A stretch of DNA of 64,000 bases from Hymenobacter sp. J193. GTDB lineage: Bacteria; Bacteroidota; Bacteroidia; Cytophagales; Hymenobacteraceae. Each line of letters opens with the position of its first letter. Positions within the stretch are counted from its first letter, which is position 1. The stretch is from the NCBI RefSeq assembly GCF_024700075.1, contig NZ_JAJONE010000001.1:4611001-4675000 (forward strand), in the 5' to 3' direction. Of this stretch, positions 8,272 to 16,880 are shown in pieces. The notes beneath the pieces were generated by a model that had not been told where the DNA came from, ran no database searches, and saw nothing but the letters and a program-made list of their open reading frames with translations. The position numbers were made by a program, and so were the translations under genes.

Positions 8272-8444
8272 CGTCATTCCGAGCATGTGGCGTATCAAGC
8301 CAGGACCGAGGAATCTTGCGTGCTGATGTTGCCAAAGTAGCCGTCATGCTGAGCGAAGTCGAAGCATCTCTACCGCTTCGTTGGGTTTACCACACGAGCA
8401 AGCTTCCCGGTCCCTGGCTTGACGTGCCACATGCTAGGAGTGAC
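8272..8444. repeat. Compound nested palindrome: family B-like arms around a family A half-unit
   Basis: Outer arms at about 8272-8322 (CATTCCGAGCATGTGGCGTATC and following) and 8397-8444 are approximate reverse complements. Between them, 8342-8391 holds one half of the family A element (CGTCATGCTGAGCGAAGTCG). One repeat appears to have landed inside another. It occupies the gap between DUF1810 and the second aldo/keto reductase. Confidence 0.85.
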
Positions 8445-8469
8445 ATTCGACCAGAACTATGGATGAGGT

Positions 8470-9330
8470 CTACTTGCCGCCCAGCTTATCCAGTGCGGCC
8501 ATATCCTCGGCGGAAAGCTCAATGGACGCGGCCTGCACGTTTTCTTCCAGGTGCTTCACCTTCGAGGTGCCCGGAATCAGCAGGATGTTGGGGGAGCGGT
8601 GCAGCAGCCAGGCCAGGGCTACCTGCTGGGTGCTGGCCTGGTGCCGCTGACCGATTTCGGTGAGCTTGCTCAGGGCCTCCTGGTTGCCGCCGGCCAGCGG
8701 GTACCACGGAATAAAGGCCAGGCCGTTTTGCTCGCAGTACGTCAGTTCGGCTTCCCACTTGCGGTTGTCCACGCTGTACATGTTCTGCACCGACACCACT
8801 TTCACGTACTGCTGCGCCTGCTCGATCTGCTCCACGGTTACCTCCGAGAGGCCGATGTGCTTGATCTTACCATCCTGCTGCGCCTTTTGCAGAAATTCCA
8901 GGGTCTGCTCAAACGGCACGTTCGGGTCGACGCGGTGGAGCTGGTAGAGGTCAATCTGTTCCAGCTTCAGGCGCTTCAAGCTGCCTTCGAGGGCTTCGCG
9001 CAGGTGCTTGGGGCTGGCATCAATGGGCCACTGGTTGGGCCCGGTGCGCAGCAGCCCGCCCTTGGTACCGATGACGAGGTCGGCCGCGTAGGGGTGCAGG
9101 GCCTCGGCAATCAGCTCCTCCGAGACGTGGGGGCCGTAGCTGTCGGCCGTGTCAATGAAGTTGATGCCCAGCTCCAGGGCGCGCCGCAGCACGCGGATGG
9201 ATTCGGCGTGGTCCCGGGGCGGGCCCCAGATACCGTCGCCGGTGATGCGCATGGCGCCGTAGCCCATGCGGTTAACGGTTAAGTCGCCCAGCGTGAAGGT
9301 TTTAGCGGGTGTGGTGGTTGCGTTGCTCAT
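8470..9330 (-). CDS. Aldo/keto reductase, YdbC-like (286 aa)
   Basis: Second aldo/keto reductase, only distantly similar to the one at 6712. Catalytic tetrad Asp60 (NFIDTADSYG), Tyr65, Lys90 (VIGTKGG) and His132 (LYQLHRVDP) is complete. The motif IPGTSKVKHLEENVQA near the C-terminus is the usual NADPH 2'-phosphate-binding loop. The overall layout, including TGDGIWGPP near residues 30-38, matches the YdbC-type oxidoreductases (pyridoxal reductase-like). Substrate not determinable from sequence. Confidence 0.9.
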   Translation of the reverse strand: MSNATTTPAKTFTLGDLTVNRMGYGAMRITGDGIWGPPRDHAESIRVLRRALELGINFIDTADSYGPHVSEELIAEALHPYAADLVIGTKGGLLRTGPNQWPIDASPKHLREALEGSLKRLKLEQIDLYQLHRVDPNVPFEQTLEFLQKAQQDGKIKHIGLSEVTVEQIEQAQQYVKVVSVQNMYSVDNRKWEAELTYCEQNGLAFIPWYPLAGGNQEALSKLTEIGQRHQASTQQVALAWLLHRSPNILLIPGTSKVKHLEENVQAASIELSAEDMAALDKLGGK

Positions 9331-9430
9331 TGGATAGTTGGTTGAGAAGAGAAGATAGGTCGAAACCGTATTGAAATCGGCTCCGACTTCTTCTAACCGC
9401 TAACTCCGGGAAAAGTCCCGCCCGGCGCAG

Positions 9431-10543
9431 CTACACCTGCAGCTTCTGCCCCTGGATAGCCGCTGCCATAAGCCCCGGAAACTGACCCGGCGTACAGGCG
9501 AAGGAGGGTATATAGAGGGCGGCAAACTGCTCGGCCACGCGTCGGTCAAAGGAAGGCGCGCCGTCGTCGGCCAACGCCAGCAGGGCCACTACCGTCACGC
9601 CCGCAGCGCGCAGGGCGGCGGCTTTCTTGATCATCTCCCGCTCGTTGCCGCCCTCGTACAGGTCGCTGATGAGCACCAGAATGGTATCGGTGGGGCGGGT
9701 GATAAGCTGCTGGCAGTAGCCCAGGGCCAGGTTGATGTCGGTGCCCCCGCCCAGCTGCACGCCAAACAGCAAATCCACCGGATCCTGCAAATCCTCCGAG
9801 AGGTTGACCACGCTGGTATCAAAGACCACCATGTGCGTTTTCACCGCTTTGATGGACGCCAGCACCGCCCCAAACACGCCCGCGTACACCACCGACGAAG
9901 CCATGGAACCGCTCTGGTCCACGCACAGCACAATTTCCTTGAGGGCCTGTCCGCGCCGCCCGAACCCTACCAGCCGCTCGGGAATGATGGTGCGCTGCTC
10001 GGGCTGGTAGTGCTTGAGGTTCACCCGGATGGTGGCCGCCCAGTCGATTTCGCGGTAGCGGGGCCGGGGGTTGCGCACGGCCCGGCTCAGGGCGCCCTGC
10101 ACGGCCTGCCGCAACGGGTTCGAGAGTTTCTGCTCCAGCTCCTTCACTACTTTGCCCACCACCTCGCGGGCCGTGTGCTTCACCTTCTGCGGCATTACCC
10201 GGCTCAACGACATCAGCGTGCCCACCAGGTGCACATCGGCCTGTACCGTGCGTAGAATTTCGGGCTCCATCAGCAGCTGGTGCAGGCCCAGGCGGTCCAT
10301 AGCATCGCGCTGCATTACGGCTACTACCTCCGAAGGAAAGTAGGTGCGGATGTCGCCCAGCCAGCGGCTCACGCGGGGCGCGGAGCCGCCCAGCCCGGCC
10401 TTGCGCTCCGATTGGTCGTAGAGCGAGGTCAGCACGTCGTCCATGCCTTTGTAGTCGGCATCAAAGGCAATCTGGTTTTGCGCATCGGCCTCGGAGCCCA
10501 GCACGAGCTTCCAGCGGGTGGCGTTGTCGGTAGCGGGTTTCAT
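9431..10543 (-). CDS. VWA-domain protein of the MoxR/DUF5682 locus (370 aa, YehP-like)
   Basis: The C-terminal half is a von Willebrand A domain with a complete metal-ion site: Asp209-x-Ser211-x-Ser213 (CVDQSGSM), Thr268 (GGGTDIN) and Asp294 (LISDLYEGG). The N-terminal half is helical and positively charged, as in MoxR-partner VWA proteins. Such VWA proteins act with MoxR AAA+ ATPases as chaperones that remodel or metallate targets. Length and layout resemble E. coli YehP. It is the last gene of the operon, 10 bp after the Imm51-like gene. Confidence 0.9.
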   Translation of the reverse strand: MKPATDNATRWKLVLGSEADAQNQIAFDADYKGMDDVLTSLYDQSERKAGLGGSAPRVSRWLGDIRTYFPSEVVAVMQRDAMDRLGLHQLLMEPEILRTVQADVHLVGTLMSLSRVMPQKVKHTAREVVGKVVKELEQKLSNPLRQAVQGALSRAVRNPRPRYREIDWAATIRVNLKHYQPEQRTIIPERLVGFGRRGQALKEIVLCVDQSGSMASSVVYAGVFGAVLASIKAVKTHMVVFDTSVVNLSEDLQDPVDLLFGVQLGGGTDINLALGYCQQLITRPTDTILVLISDLYEGGNEREMIKKAAALRAAGVTVVALLALADDGAPSFDRRVAEQFAALYIPSFACTPGQFPGLMAAAIQGQKLQV

Positions 10544-10553
10544 AGGTAGTAGC

Positions 10554-10913
10554 TTACTCGAAAAAGTCGCCGGGGTCGGCCTGGCTGAGGTACTTGTTGA
10601 GGTTGCCCAGGTCGCCGAAGATGGGTTGAATCAAGGCTAGGAACTGCTCGGTGGCGGCGGGGCCATCGGTGAAGGCCAGGAAGATTTCACCCTCACCGGC
10701 CAGCTCTACGTGGTCCAGCAGAGCGGGAGCATGTTCCTCCAGAATGGTTTCGATATGCTCGGCCCAGCTGGCGCCGCTGCCGCTGAAACCATGCTTTTCG
10801 AACACGTTGTAGTAGTCCTCCATGTTGGAGAGGTTCACCAAAATGCGCTCCTGGCGGCCGGGCTCGGCCCGCTCCGCTAAGTCGGCAACCAGGAAAGGAT
10901 AAGTTGAAGTCAT
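10554..10913 (-). CDS. Imm51-like immunity-type protein (119 aa)
   Basis: Small acidic protein whose middle reads GFSGSGASWAEHIETIL, then a pattern of alternating acidic/hydrophobic strands (GEGEIFLAFTDGPAATEQFL) and a final helix. This order matches the Imm51 immunity family (Gly-x-Gly-x-x-Trp, then strand, then long helix), which occurs in polymorphic-toxin loci. No toxin is seen next to it. It sits between the 188-aa hypothetical and the VWA gene, inside the MoxR/DUF5682 operon. The assignment is by motif order only. Confidence 0.6.
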   Translation of the reverse strand: MTSTYPFLVADLAERAEPGRQERILVNLSNMEDYYNVFEKHGFSGSGASWAEHIETILEEHAPALLDHVELAGEGEIFLAFTDGPAATEQFLALIQPIFGDLGNLNKYLSQADPGDFFE

Positions 10914-10942
10914 GGTGGGGAAGGTACGGGGCGGGATTTAGT

Positions 10943-11509
10943 TTACTGAAAGAAGCTCCGCTCTACACGTCTGCCCCAGCCATGCTGATCCTGCTCCGAG
11001 AAAGGGGAACGGAGAAAGTTGTCAATTATGGGAAGTGGATAGCCTTGGGCTACCATGTGCCGAACCACTGCCATTGTTGGAGTAAGTGTCTGTTGACTGC
11101 GCCCGACAGTTCCCGCATACAAATTGCCTCGTCCTACTTCAATGATGTCATCTATGCACCGGAGCAGGCTTTGGGGAAGCTGCTGATAAATTATCTTCAG
11201 TCGGTTGGCAGCCTCAACAGACAGGCACACCAGTTCCTTTGGGGAACCATCCAAGACGATTTCCGGCAGGAAATCCATGATTCTTTCTTCCCATTCACTT
11301 AAATCAGGGTTGCTGGTGAAGTCCCACAAGCACATCAGCAGCGTTTCAAGCTCTGGTTCGTGCAGCTGTTCACTGGCAAAGATGTTTTCAAGGCAGGTTA
11401 TGCAGTAAGCCATTCGGCCCGTGATGGACACACTTTTGAGTTGTTCCTCCAGCTGCCGGAGAAGCTTAGGGGGCAGAAAAGCAGAGTTGTTTCTAAAGAA
11501 GTTCAGCAT
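10943..11509 (-). CDS. Hypothetical helical protein (188 aa)
   Basis: Predominantly alpha-helical, AT-richer than the flanking DUF5682 and VWA genes, with no signal peptide or membrane span. Segments such as AYCITCLENIFASEQLHEPE and TLLMCLWDFTSNPDLSEWEE suggest a repeat-like helical bundle. Composition and location, between DUF5682 and an Imm51-like gene, suggest it belongs to the immunity-type cargo of the locus. No family recognised. Confidence 0.55.
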   Translation of the reverse strand: MLNFFRNNSAFLPPKLLRQLEEQLKSVSITGRMAYCITCLENIFASEQLHEPELETLLMCLWDFTSNPDLSEWEERIMDFLPEIVLDGSPKELVCLSVEAANRLKIIYQQLPQSLLRCIDDIIEVGRGNLYAGTVGRSQQTLTPTMAVVRHMVAQGYPLPIIDNFLRSPFSEQDQHGWGRRVERSFFQ

Positions 11510-11534
11510 CGGTGGCCTTCAGATTATAGGCTGC

Positions 11535-13832
11535 TTAAAACCCGAGCAGTTCCCGCAGCCCCGGCAGTACCCGCAGGCCGCGCTCCAGATCGAAATCCTC
11601 TTCCCCGGCTACGGCAACCGGCTGGTGGCCCTGGCGGGAAAGGTCCAGCAGCTGGCGGCGCTCCGGCAGGCTGAAGTCGGTGAAGGCGCGGCGCAGCAGG
11701 GGCACGATTTCGCGGAAAGTGTCTTCGGGCAGCTCCCCGAGCCAGTCGTTGAGCAGGTCGAACAGGGGCCGGTGGTGAAGCAAGAGCAGCCCGCTGCCGC
11801 TGAGGAAACCCTCAATCCAGGCGGTGGCGTAGTCGGTGGGCTGAGCCGGGGCCAGGGCCAGGCCGAGGGCTGTGGCCGTCGCTTCCGGAGCCAGTTGGTG
11901 GGCATCGAACAGGAGCCGCCCCGCCGCCCCGGCCAGCAGCCCCGACGAAGCCGGATTACGCAGCACCACGGCCAGGGCCTCGTACCAGTCAGCTTCCTGG
12001 GCATCGTCCTGCAGGAGCCGGATGGCCTGGTGGGTGCCTTCGATGCGGGGCAGCAGCTGGCGGGCCGCGTCGTAGTCGAGGCCGGTGCAGGCCTGGGGCA
12101 GCCCGATGCACAGGCGCGGCACCAGATGGTGCACCACCGTGGCTACCTGGGCGGTTTCAGTGCGGCGCACGTTGCCGTAGCGCAGCACATTCACCAGCGG
12201 AGGCAGAGCGGCCAGCAGGTGCGTCACGTCGCGGGTGCCGGCCGACAGGGTTTCCAGCCGGGCTACCAGCGCCCCGATGGCCGGGCCAAGGTCTGCCTGC
12301 AGGGCTTCTTCCAGCAACTGACTCACAGCTTCCAGATCGGGCGCTTCGGCGGCGCGGGTGGTGGCTTTGGCGGCGGCCGCGGCCAGTACGGTATTGCCCA
12401 GGCGGCCCGCATCCAGCACATTGAGGGCGTATTCGGGCTGCCATTGCAGTTCCCACAGCTCGTGGAAGGTGCCGGCCTTACCCTGGGCGCGGCGCGGCTC
12501 ACCCCACGGAATGCCCAGCAGGCGCAGGCGGTGCAGCAGGTGGCTGCGGCTTAGGTCCAGCTCCTTGCGCAAGTCCAGGTCGAGGGTTTTGGCGGTGGCT
12601 TCGGGCTTGAGGCGGGTGACTTTCTGCTGCAGCTGCAGGTCCTGCTGCAGGGGCGTGGCCGGCTGCTCGGGCGGCACAGCGCCCAGCCGCTCCCCAATCA
12701 CCAGCTCACGGTGTACCAGGTCCAAAGTCTCGGCGTAGCCCCCGCCCAGAATGGCCACGGCGGCTTCCTGCAGCTCCTCAATGCCCGGCAACTCCCGCCC
12801 GCGTACGACGGCCAGGGTTTCGGCCAGGCGCACGCCCTCAATGGCGTGGGCGGCCGAGGCGTCGAGGTCGCGGGTGCGCAACAGCCGGGCGGCGCGCACC
12901 ATCCAGTGCGTGACGACCTCGGCCCGGGGTACCGTGAAGAGCAGCTCGTACCAGGCCGGTGACAACACGCCCGCCCCGTAGCCCGAGGCGTAGGAAAGTC
13001 GCTCGAAGGTCCACGGAATCCAGGTGGCGGCGGTGGGTACTTTCTTCAGGCCCTTGAGGCGGGCTTTATCTTCTTTTTTGAGCAGCTCGGGCCGCAGCAC
13101 TGGCGCGTGCCAGGCCCCGCACACCACCGCCACGCGCTGGTAGCCCTGCTGCAGGGTGGCGCGCAGGGTTTCGCGCATGAAGGCCTCCCGGAGCAGGGTT
13201 TCCTCGGTTTCGGGCAGGGCCAACTCCTCGCGCAGGGCCGTCATCATGTCCAGTACCACCGCGAAGGTGTCGGCGTGGCCAGGGGCGTGCTCCAGGCGCA
13301 GCTCCCACCACCGCTCCCCGTCCGTGTAGCCGTCCAGCTCGGCCAGGTAGGAAATGGGGTCGGTTTTGGGGGAGGGCAGTGGGGGCGCGTCTGCTTCCGG
13401 AAGTACCGTTGTTTCGCTCTCGGGTTCGAGCGTGGGTGCGTCAACAGGCAGTTCGGCTTCAGCAGGTTCAGTACTCGGCAGCACCTCCTGACTTTCGGCT
13501 GCTTGCTCTTGGGCGAAGCGCATACTCGCCGGCAAATCGAAGCAGCGCAGGTGGGCGCCGTGGCGGTGGCACCACTGGATGGCCTGCCACTCCGGCGAAA
13601 ACTCCGCGAAGGGCAGAAACGAAGCCTGCTGGTGTTGCTTGGGGTTGTAGACGAGCAAGGCCACGGGCGGCACCATCTCGGGGTGCGTGGCCGCCGCCAG
13701 TGCTGCCTCGGCATCGGCGGGGCACTCCAGCAGCACGATGTCGGGCTGATATTCGTCGAGGGCCTGGCGCAGGCTGGCGGCGCTGCCGGGCCCGTGGTGG
13801 CGGATGCCGAAAAGGCGGAGGTCGGTGGGCAT
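11535..13832 (-). CDS. DUF5682 protein (765 aa, YehM-like), possible TIKI/TraB/EreA-like hydrolase
   Basis: Large core protein of the operon. The N-terminus reads MPTDLRLFGIRHHGPGSAAS; GIRHHGPGS (9-17), LLECPAD (34-40) and VVCGAWHAP (236-244) together resemble the HxxG-Ser, Glu and Gly-Ala-x-His motifs of TIKI/TraB/EreA-type metallo-hydrolases. Residues 111-157 are an acidic, proline-rich linker. The C-terminal about 500 residues are helical, with leucine-rich repeats of no known fold. E. coli YehM has nearly the same size and sits beside MoxR/VWA/SWIM genes. Enzymatic activity is an inference. Confidence 0.85.
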   Translation of the reverse strand: MPTDLRLFGIRHHGPGSAASLRQALDEYQPDIVLLECPADAEAALAAATHPEMVPPVALLVYNPKQHQQASFLPFAEFSPEWQAIQWCHRHGAHLRCFDLPASMRFAQEQAAESQEVLPSTEPAEAELPVDAPTLEPESETTVLPEADAPPLPSPKTDPISYLAELDGYTDGERWWELRLEHAPGHADTFAVVLDMMTALREELALPETEETLLREAFMRETLRATLQQGYQRVAVVCGAWHAPVLRPELLKKEDKARLKGLKKVPTAATWIPWTFERLSYASGYGAGVLSPAWYELLFTVPRAEVVTHWMVRAARLLRTRDLDASAAHAIEGVRLAETLAVVRGRELPGIEELQEAAVAILGGGYAETLDLVHRELVIGERLGAVPPEQPATPLQQDLQLQQKVTRLKPEATAKTLDLDLRKELDLSRSHLLHRLRLLGIPWGEPRRAQGKAGTFHELWELQWQPEYALNVLDAGRLGNTVLAAAAAKATTRAAEAPDLEAVSQLLEEALQADLGPAIGALVARLETLSAGTRDVTHLLAALPPLVNVLRYGNVRRTETAQVATVVHHLVPRLCIGLPQACTGLDYDAARQLLPRIEGTHQAIRLLQDDAQEADWYEALAVVLRNPASSGLLAGAAGRLLFDAHQLAPEATATALGLALAPAQPTDYATAWIEGFLSGSGLLLLHHRPLFDLLNDWLGELPEDTFREIVPLLRRAFTDFSLPERRQLLDLSRQGHQPVAVAGEEDFDLERGLRVLPGLRELLGF

Positions 13833-13857
13833 CGGGGAAGGAAAGCAGGCTTGGAAG

Positions 13858-14865
13858 TTAACAGTCGGAATCTTCTGCCCGGCTCACCGCCACGCCCACC
13901 TGCTGCTCCAGGGCAGCAGCCAGGTGCGTCAGCGTTGGGGAAGAGTAGGCGTCCTGCAGGTGCAGGCTACCGATGGACAGGAGCATGGCCCCGGCACCTT
14001 TCGCCGGGCGTAGGGTAAGCAGCTCTACGGCCGGCAAATTGGGAGGCGTGAGGACAATGGTATCTTGGCAGTTGGAAACCGCCCAGGCTTCCTGACCAGG
14101 CACGGCCCAGAGGGCCACCTGCTGGCTTTGCAGACGGTTTTGCACCAGCGTGGGCGTTTCGCAGAGCCCCTCCCGGTACAGAGCCCGCTGCGACTGTCGC
14201 CACTGGGTAGCCTGCCGGGCCGCGTGGGGCTCAGCCGAGCCGTAGTCGGGCATGTAGAAACCGCTCTGGGGCTGTTGCAGCTCGAACAACTGCAGCTGCT
14301 CTATGCCCTCAGCGCGGGCGTTGAGGTCGGCCGCCTGGGCCTGGGCAGCCTCGTAAAATGGCCGGGCAGCGGTTAGCTCGTCCTGCCAATCCAGAAACAG
14401 CCCGGCAGCAGCCAGCCCCGATTCTGTCCGTCTGATGCCCCCGAATACCGACAATGACACGCGCAGCGTGGGCCACTGCCATATTACCGAGTGCACTACA
14501 TTGCTGGAAACAGGGTTCTGGCCGGGAAGCGGCGTATTCTTCGTTGGTGGGCCCAAAAGCTGGGTCAGAGGCTGCACCCAATAGGCTGCGTCAACCGGTT
14601 GCTTGCCGTGGTAGCCGGGCGGTGGGGCTAGCTCGTAGCTCACCTGCATGACGGGCTTGTGGCGGGCCGGGGCGCGCAGGTTGAGCTCCACGGCTGCCAG
14701 GCCCAGCACCGAGCGGCACGCTCCGTGCAGGTTGGGCCAGCCGCCGTACGCCGGCAACCACTGCCGGGGAGCCAGCCGCTGCTCCACCTCCGCCAGGCTC
14801 AGGCCCCAGGGAATCAGCCGCTCGTCAATGGGGTAATGCTGCAGGTCGAAAGGCACGGGTGGCAA
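13858..14865 (-). CDS. Hypothetical protein (335 aa) in the immunity island
   Basis: Cytosolic mixed alpha/beta protein starting MPPVPFDLQHYPIDERLIPW, with SLAEVEQRLAPRQWLPAYGG near the start and a C-terminal part rich in Leu/Val strands. No signal peptide, no membrane segment, no recognised domain. It lies 25 bp upstream of DUF5682 on the same strand and downstream of three SMI1/KNR4 genes. It may be cargo of the island, since the DUF5682 5' end appears again on the far side of the island at 17542. Function unknown. Confidence 0.6.
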   Translation of the reverse strand: MPPVPFDLQHYPIDERLIPWGLSLAEVEQRLAPRQWLPAYGGWPNLHGACRSVLGLAAVELNLRAPARHKPVMQVSYELAPPPGYHGKQPVDAAYWVQPLTQLLGPPTKNTPLPGQNPVSSNVVHSVIWQWPTLRVSLSVFGGIRRTESGLAAAGLFLDWQDELTAARPFYEAAQAQAADLNARAEGIEQLQLFELQQPQSGFYMPDYGSAEPHAARQATQWRQSQRALYREGLCETPTLVQNRLQSQQVALWAVPGQEAWAVSNCQDTIVLTPPNLPAVELLTLRPAKGAGAMLLSIGSLHLQDAYSSPTLTHLAAALEQQVGVAVSRAEDSDC

Positions 14866-14987
14866 AGGTGAGGTGAATAGCCCAGAGGCGGAAGTCGAGG
14901 GGCATGAGCAAAAAAGCGGGCCGGGTCTGTAGGTTATTTCCTGATTCCTGAAAAATAGCCTACAAGCTGGGGCCTAAAAAAGCAGGG

Positions 14988-15626
14988 CTAGGGCCGGGGC
15001 ACTGACTGCCAGCGGCTGGCATTGTACCAGTTCACCAGGTCGATAGTAGGGTCCGGGGCCAAAAACTCGTTGTCGTCTTCCTCCAGCGCATCGGGGTTAA
15101 GGGAATACAGGCCTTGCTGCAGGTCCTGCGCAAAACCGGTTAGCAGGCTGGTTACTGAATCGGCTACCAGAAAGGCAGTTTCCTCTACTTCATCCAGGAA
15201 AATCACCTGCCCGTAGGTGCCGGCCGGGGTGGGGTCCAGGTCCACGTACAGCCACGCGTGCGAGCCATCGAAGCCCAGACTCAGCCAATACGGGTTCAGC
15301 ACATGGTCGGCGCGCACCTCGGCCGTGGTGTGCTCCAAGGGAACGGCCTCGGTATGCTGCGTGCGGGAATGGAAGTTGGCCGCTACTTCTTCCAGAGGCA
15401 AAAAGCTCAGGCCATACACGAAGTTGCCGAAGTTCTCGACCTCCTCATCCAGGCCATTATGCCAGCGGTACAGGGCCTTGTAATCGTCCGGCAGCGGCCG
15501 GCCGAGCACCTTTTCCAACGCCGCCAAGGCTTCCTCGGACGCACCGGGGTTTAGCGACACGTGCAGGATGCGGGGGGCGTGCGTCGCCAGCCAGGTTTCA
15601 ATTAAGTGAAGGGAATCAGAGACCAT
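14988..15626 (-). CDS. SMI1/KNR4 family protein (212 aa)
   Basis: Shows the SMI1/KNR4 (SUKH) pattern: LNPGASEEALAALEKVLGRP, then LPDDYKALYRWHNGLDEE and FLPLEEVAANF, followed by LSLGFDGSHAWLYVDLDP, the conserved strand. SUKH proteins are widespread immunity proteins against contact-dependent and polymorphic toxins and also occur as free-standing regulators. It is distinct in sequence from the two paralogues at 15673 and 16881. An imperfect hairpin near 14926-14964 separates it from the next gene. Confidence 0.85.
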   Translation of the reverse strand: MVSDSLHLIETWLATHAPRILHVSLNPGASEEALAALEKVLGRPLPDDYKALYRWHNGLDEEVENFGNFVYGLSFLPLEEVAANFHSRTQHTEAVPLEHTTAEVRADHVLNPYWLSLGFDGSHAWLYVDLDPTPAGTYGQVIFLDEVEETAFLVADSVTSLLTGFAQDLQQGLYSLNPDALEEDDNEFLAPDPTIDLVNWYNASRWQSVPRP

Positions 15627-15672
15627 AAGATACGGGAGAAAATTGAGGCGTAATTACTGCTGTTACTTCAAA

Positions 15673-16263
15673 TCAGCCTGCTTCAAATGCCAAGGGGAAG
15701 CCGCTGGGATACTCAAGCTCCAGGTCTTCCGTCTGCTCGTCCGTTAACTGCCCTTGCGCCCCGGCTTGTTCGTAAGCCTGCACTACCGCCCGGAGCCAAG
15801 CCGTGAGGTCGGGGAAGAGGACCGTGCGCTGCTCCATGTCGTGCCATTGCTCCAATACCTGCCCCGGCTGTCCGGTAAAAGTGCCTTCCAGATCAAGGCA
15901 GATATGGTCACCACCGCCGTTTTCGAGGAAGGGTACCCAGTTGGTTTGCCACCAGTTGGGCATGAAATATTCGCCGGCCGCCAGCAACTCACAGTTCACC
16001 CGCATCGACTCAGCGACGCTGCTCAAGGGTGCTAAGCTGTTGCCCTGTATAAACTCGTGATTCTGAAAGATGCTCTTGGACTCCAGATGCCCGTTGTGCC
16101 AGCCATACCACTGGCGCAGTTCCGTCGGCAGCTTCAACTGAAACGCTGCTTCCAGGGCATCTAATTCAGTCGCGGTAGCTGGCGGTGCCAGGGTAGCGTA
16201 GTACTCTGGGCGGTGCTGTTGCAGTAGGGTATCTAGGCGGGAGAGGAGTTGCTGGAAGGTCAT
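15673..16263 (-). CDS. SMI1/KNR4 family protein, paralogue 1 (196 aa)
   Basis: SUKH protein starting MTFQQLLSRLDTLLQQHRPE. The core contains LPTELRQWYGWHNGHLESKS, PLSSVAESMRVN and DHICLDLEGTFTGQPGQV. It is closely similar along its whole length to the gene at 16881-17465 (same start, same NWWQ-NWVPFL and LDLEGTFTGQPGQ blocks), so the pair arose by duplication, with the oxygenase gene now between them. Likely an immunity-type protein; its partner toxin is not visible. Confidence 0.87.
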   Translation of the reverse strand: MTFQQLLSRLDTLLQQHRPEYYATLAPPATATELDALEAAFQLKLPTELRQWYGWHNGHLESKSIFQNHEFIQGNSLAPLSSVAESMRVNCELLAAGEYFMPNWWQTNWVPFLENGGGDHICLDLEGTFTGQPGQVLEQWHDMEQRTVLFPDLTAWLRAVVQAYEQAGAQGQLTDEQTEDLELEYPSGFPLAFEAG

Positions 16264-16277
16264 AAAGTGTTTGGAAA

Positions 16278-16828
16278 TCAGCCTGCCTGACTGGTGCGGT
16301 ACAAAATATCCGTACGTAGCACATACTTTCGGCCCTGAGTTATGGCACAGCCTTTATGACGCAACTCATGCCGGAAACACAGGGCCGTGCCCCGCTGGGG
16401 GCCACGGTAAGGTCTTCGAATTCCGTGGCTCCCCCAGAAAAGTCGTCGTTCAGGTAGAAGAGCAGCGTCCAGCGGCTGGCTACCTGCTCACTCACCCGGA
16501 TGCTGCCATCCTTGTGCTTGTTGAACCGCTCCCCCACGTCGTAGCGGTAGAAGCGGAATTGCTCGTAGAGGCCGACGGGCGTGGCTCCATCGGCTTCGGT
16601 GGGTAAGGCTGCCCGCACGCGTTGCCAGAAGGTTTCGGCCAGCACGGCATCTGCGTATTCCAGCCGATAGTTGTTGCGGATTCCCTTCAGCATTTGCGCG
16701 CCGGAGGGTGTCGCTACGCCTGCTTCCGTAAACCCAAGCTCCTCACTGCGGGCAATGAGTGTCCCGCATTCGGCCGGGCTAAGGAAATCGGGAATCTCCA
16801 GAATAGAATCGGTGAGGTAATGGGCAGA
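16278..16828 (-). pseudogene. 2OG-Fe(II) oxygenase, prolyl-4-hydroxylase type, apparent frameshift
   Basis: The start at 16828 (MSAHYLTDSILEIPDFLSPA) gives a normal family N-terminus. The first iron ligands are visible in RFNKHKDGSI (His-x-Asp). After TVAP the frame breaks at a G5 run, 16397-16401. With one more base the frame continues QRGTALCFRHELRHKG and GRKYVLRTDILYRTSQAG to a stop at 16278, restoring the distal His and the 2-oxoglutarate-binding Arg. As written, the protein loses those residues. The loss is probably a sequencing error (see findings). The gene lies between two near-identical SMI1 genes, and its substrate is unknown. Confidence 0.8.
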
Positions 16829-16880
16829 CATAGGGTGAAAAAAGGTCGTGGGAGCGGCAGAAAACAGGAATGCAGAAGCC

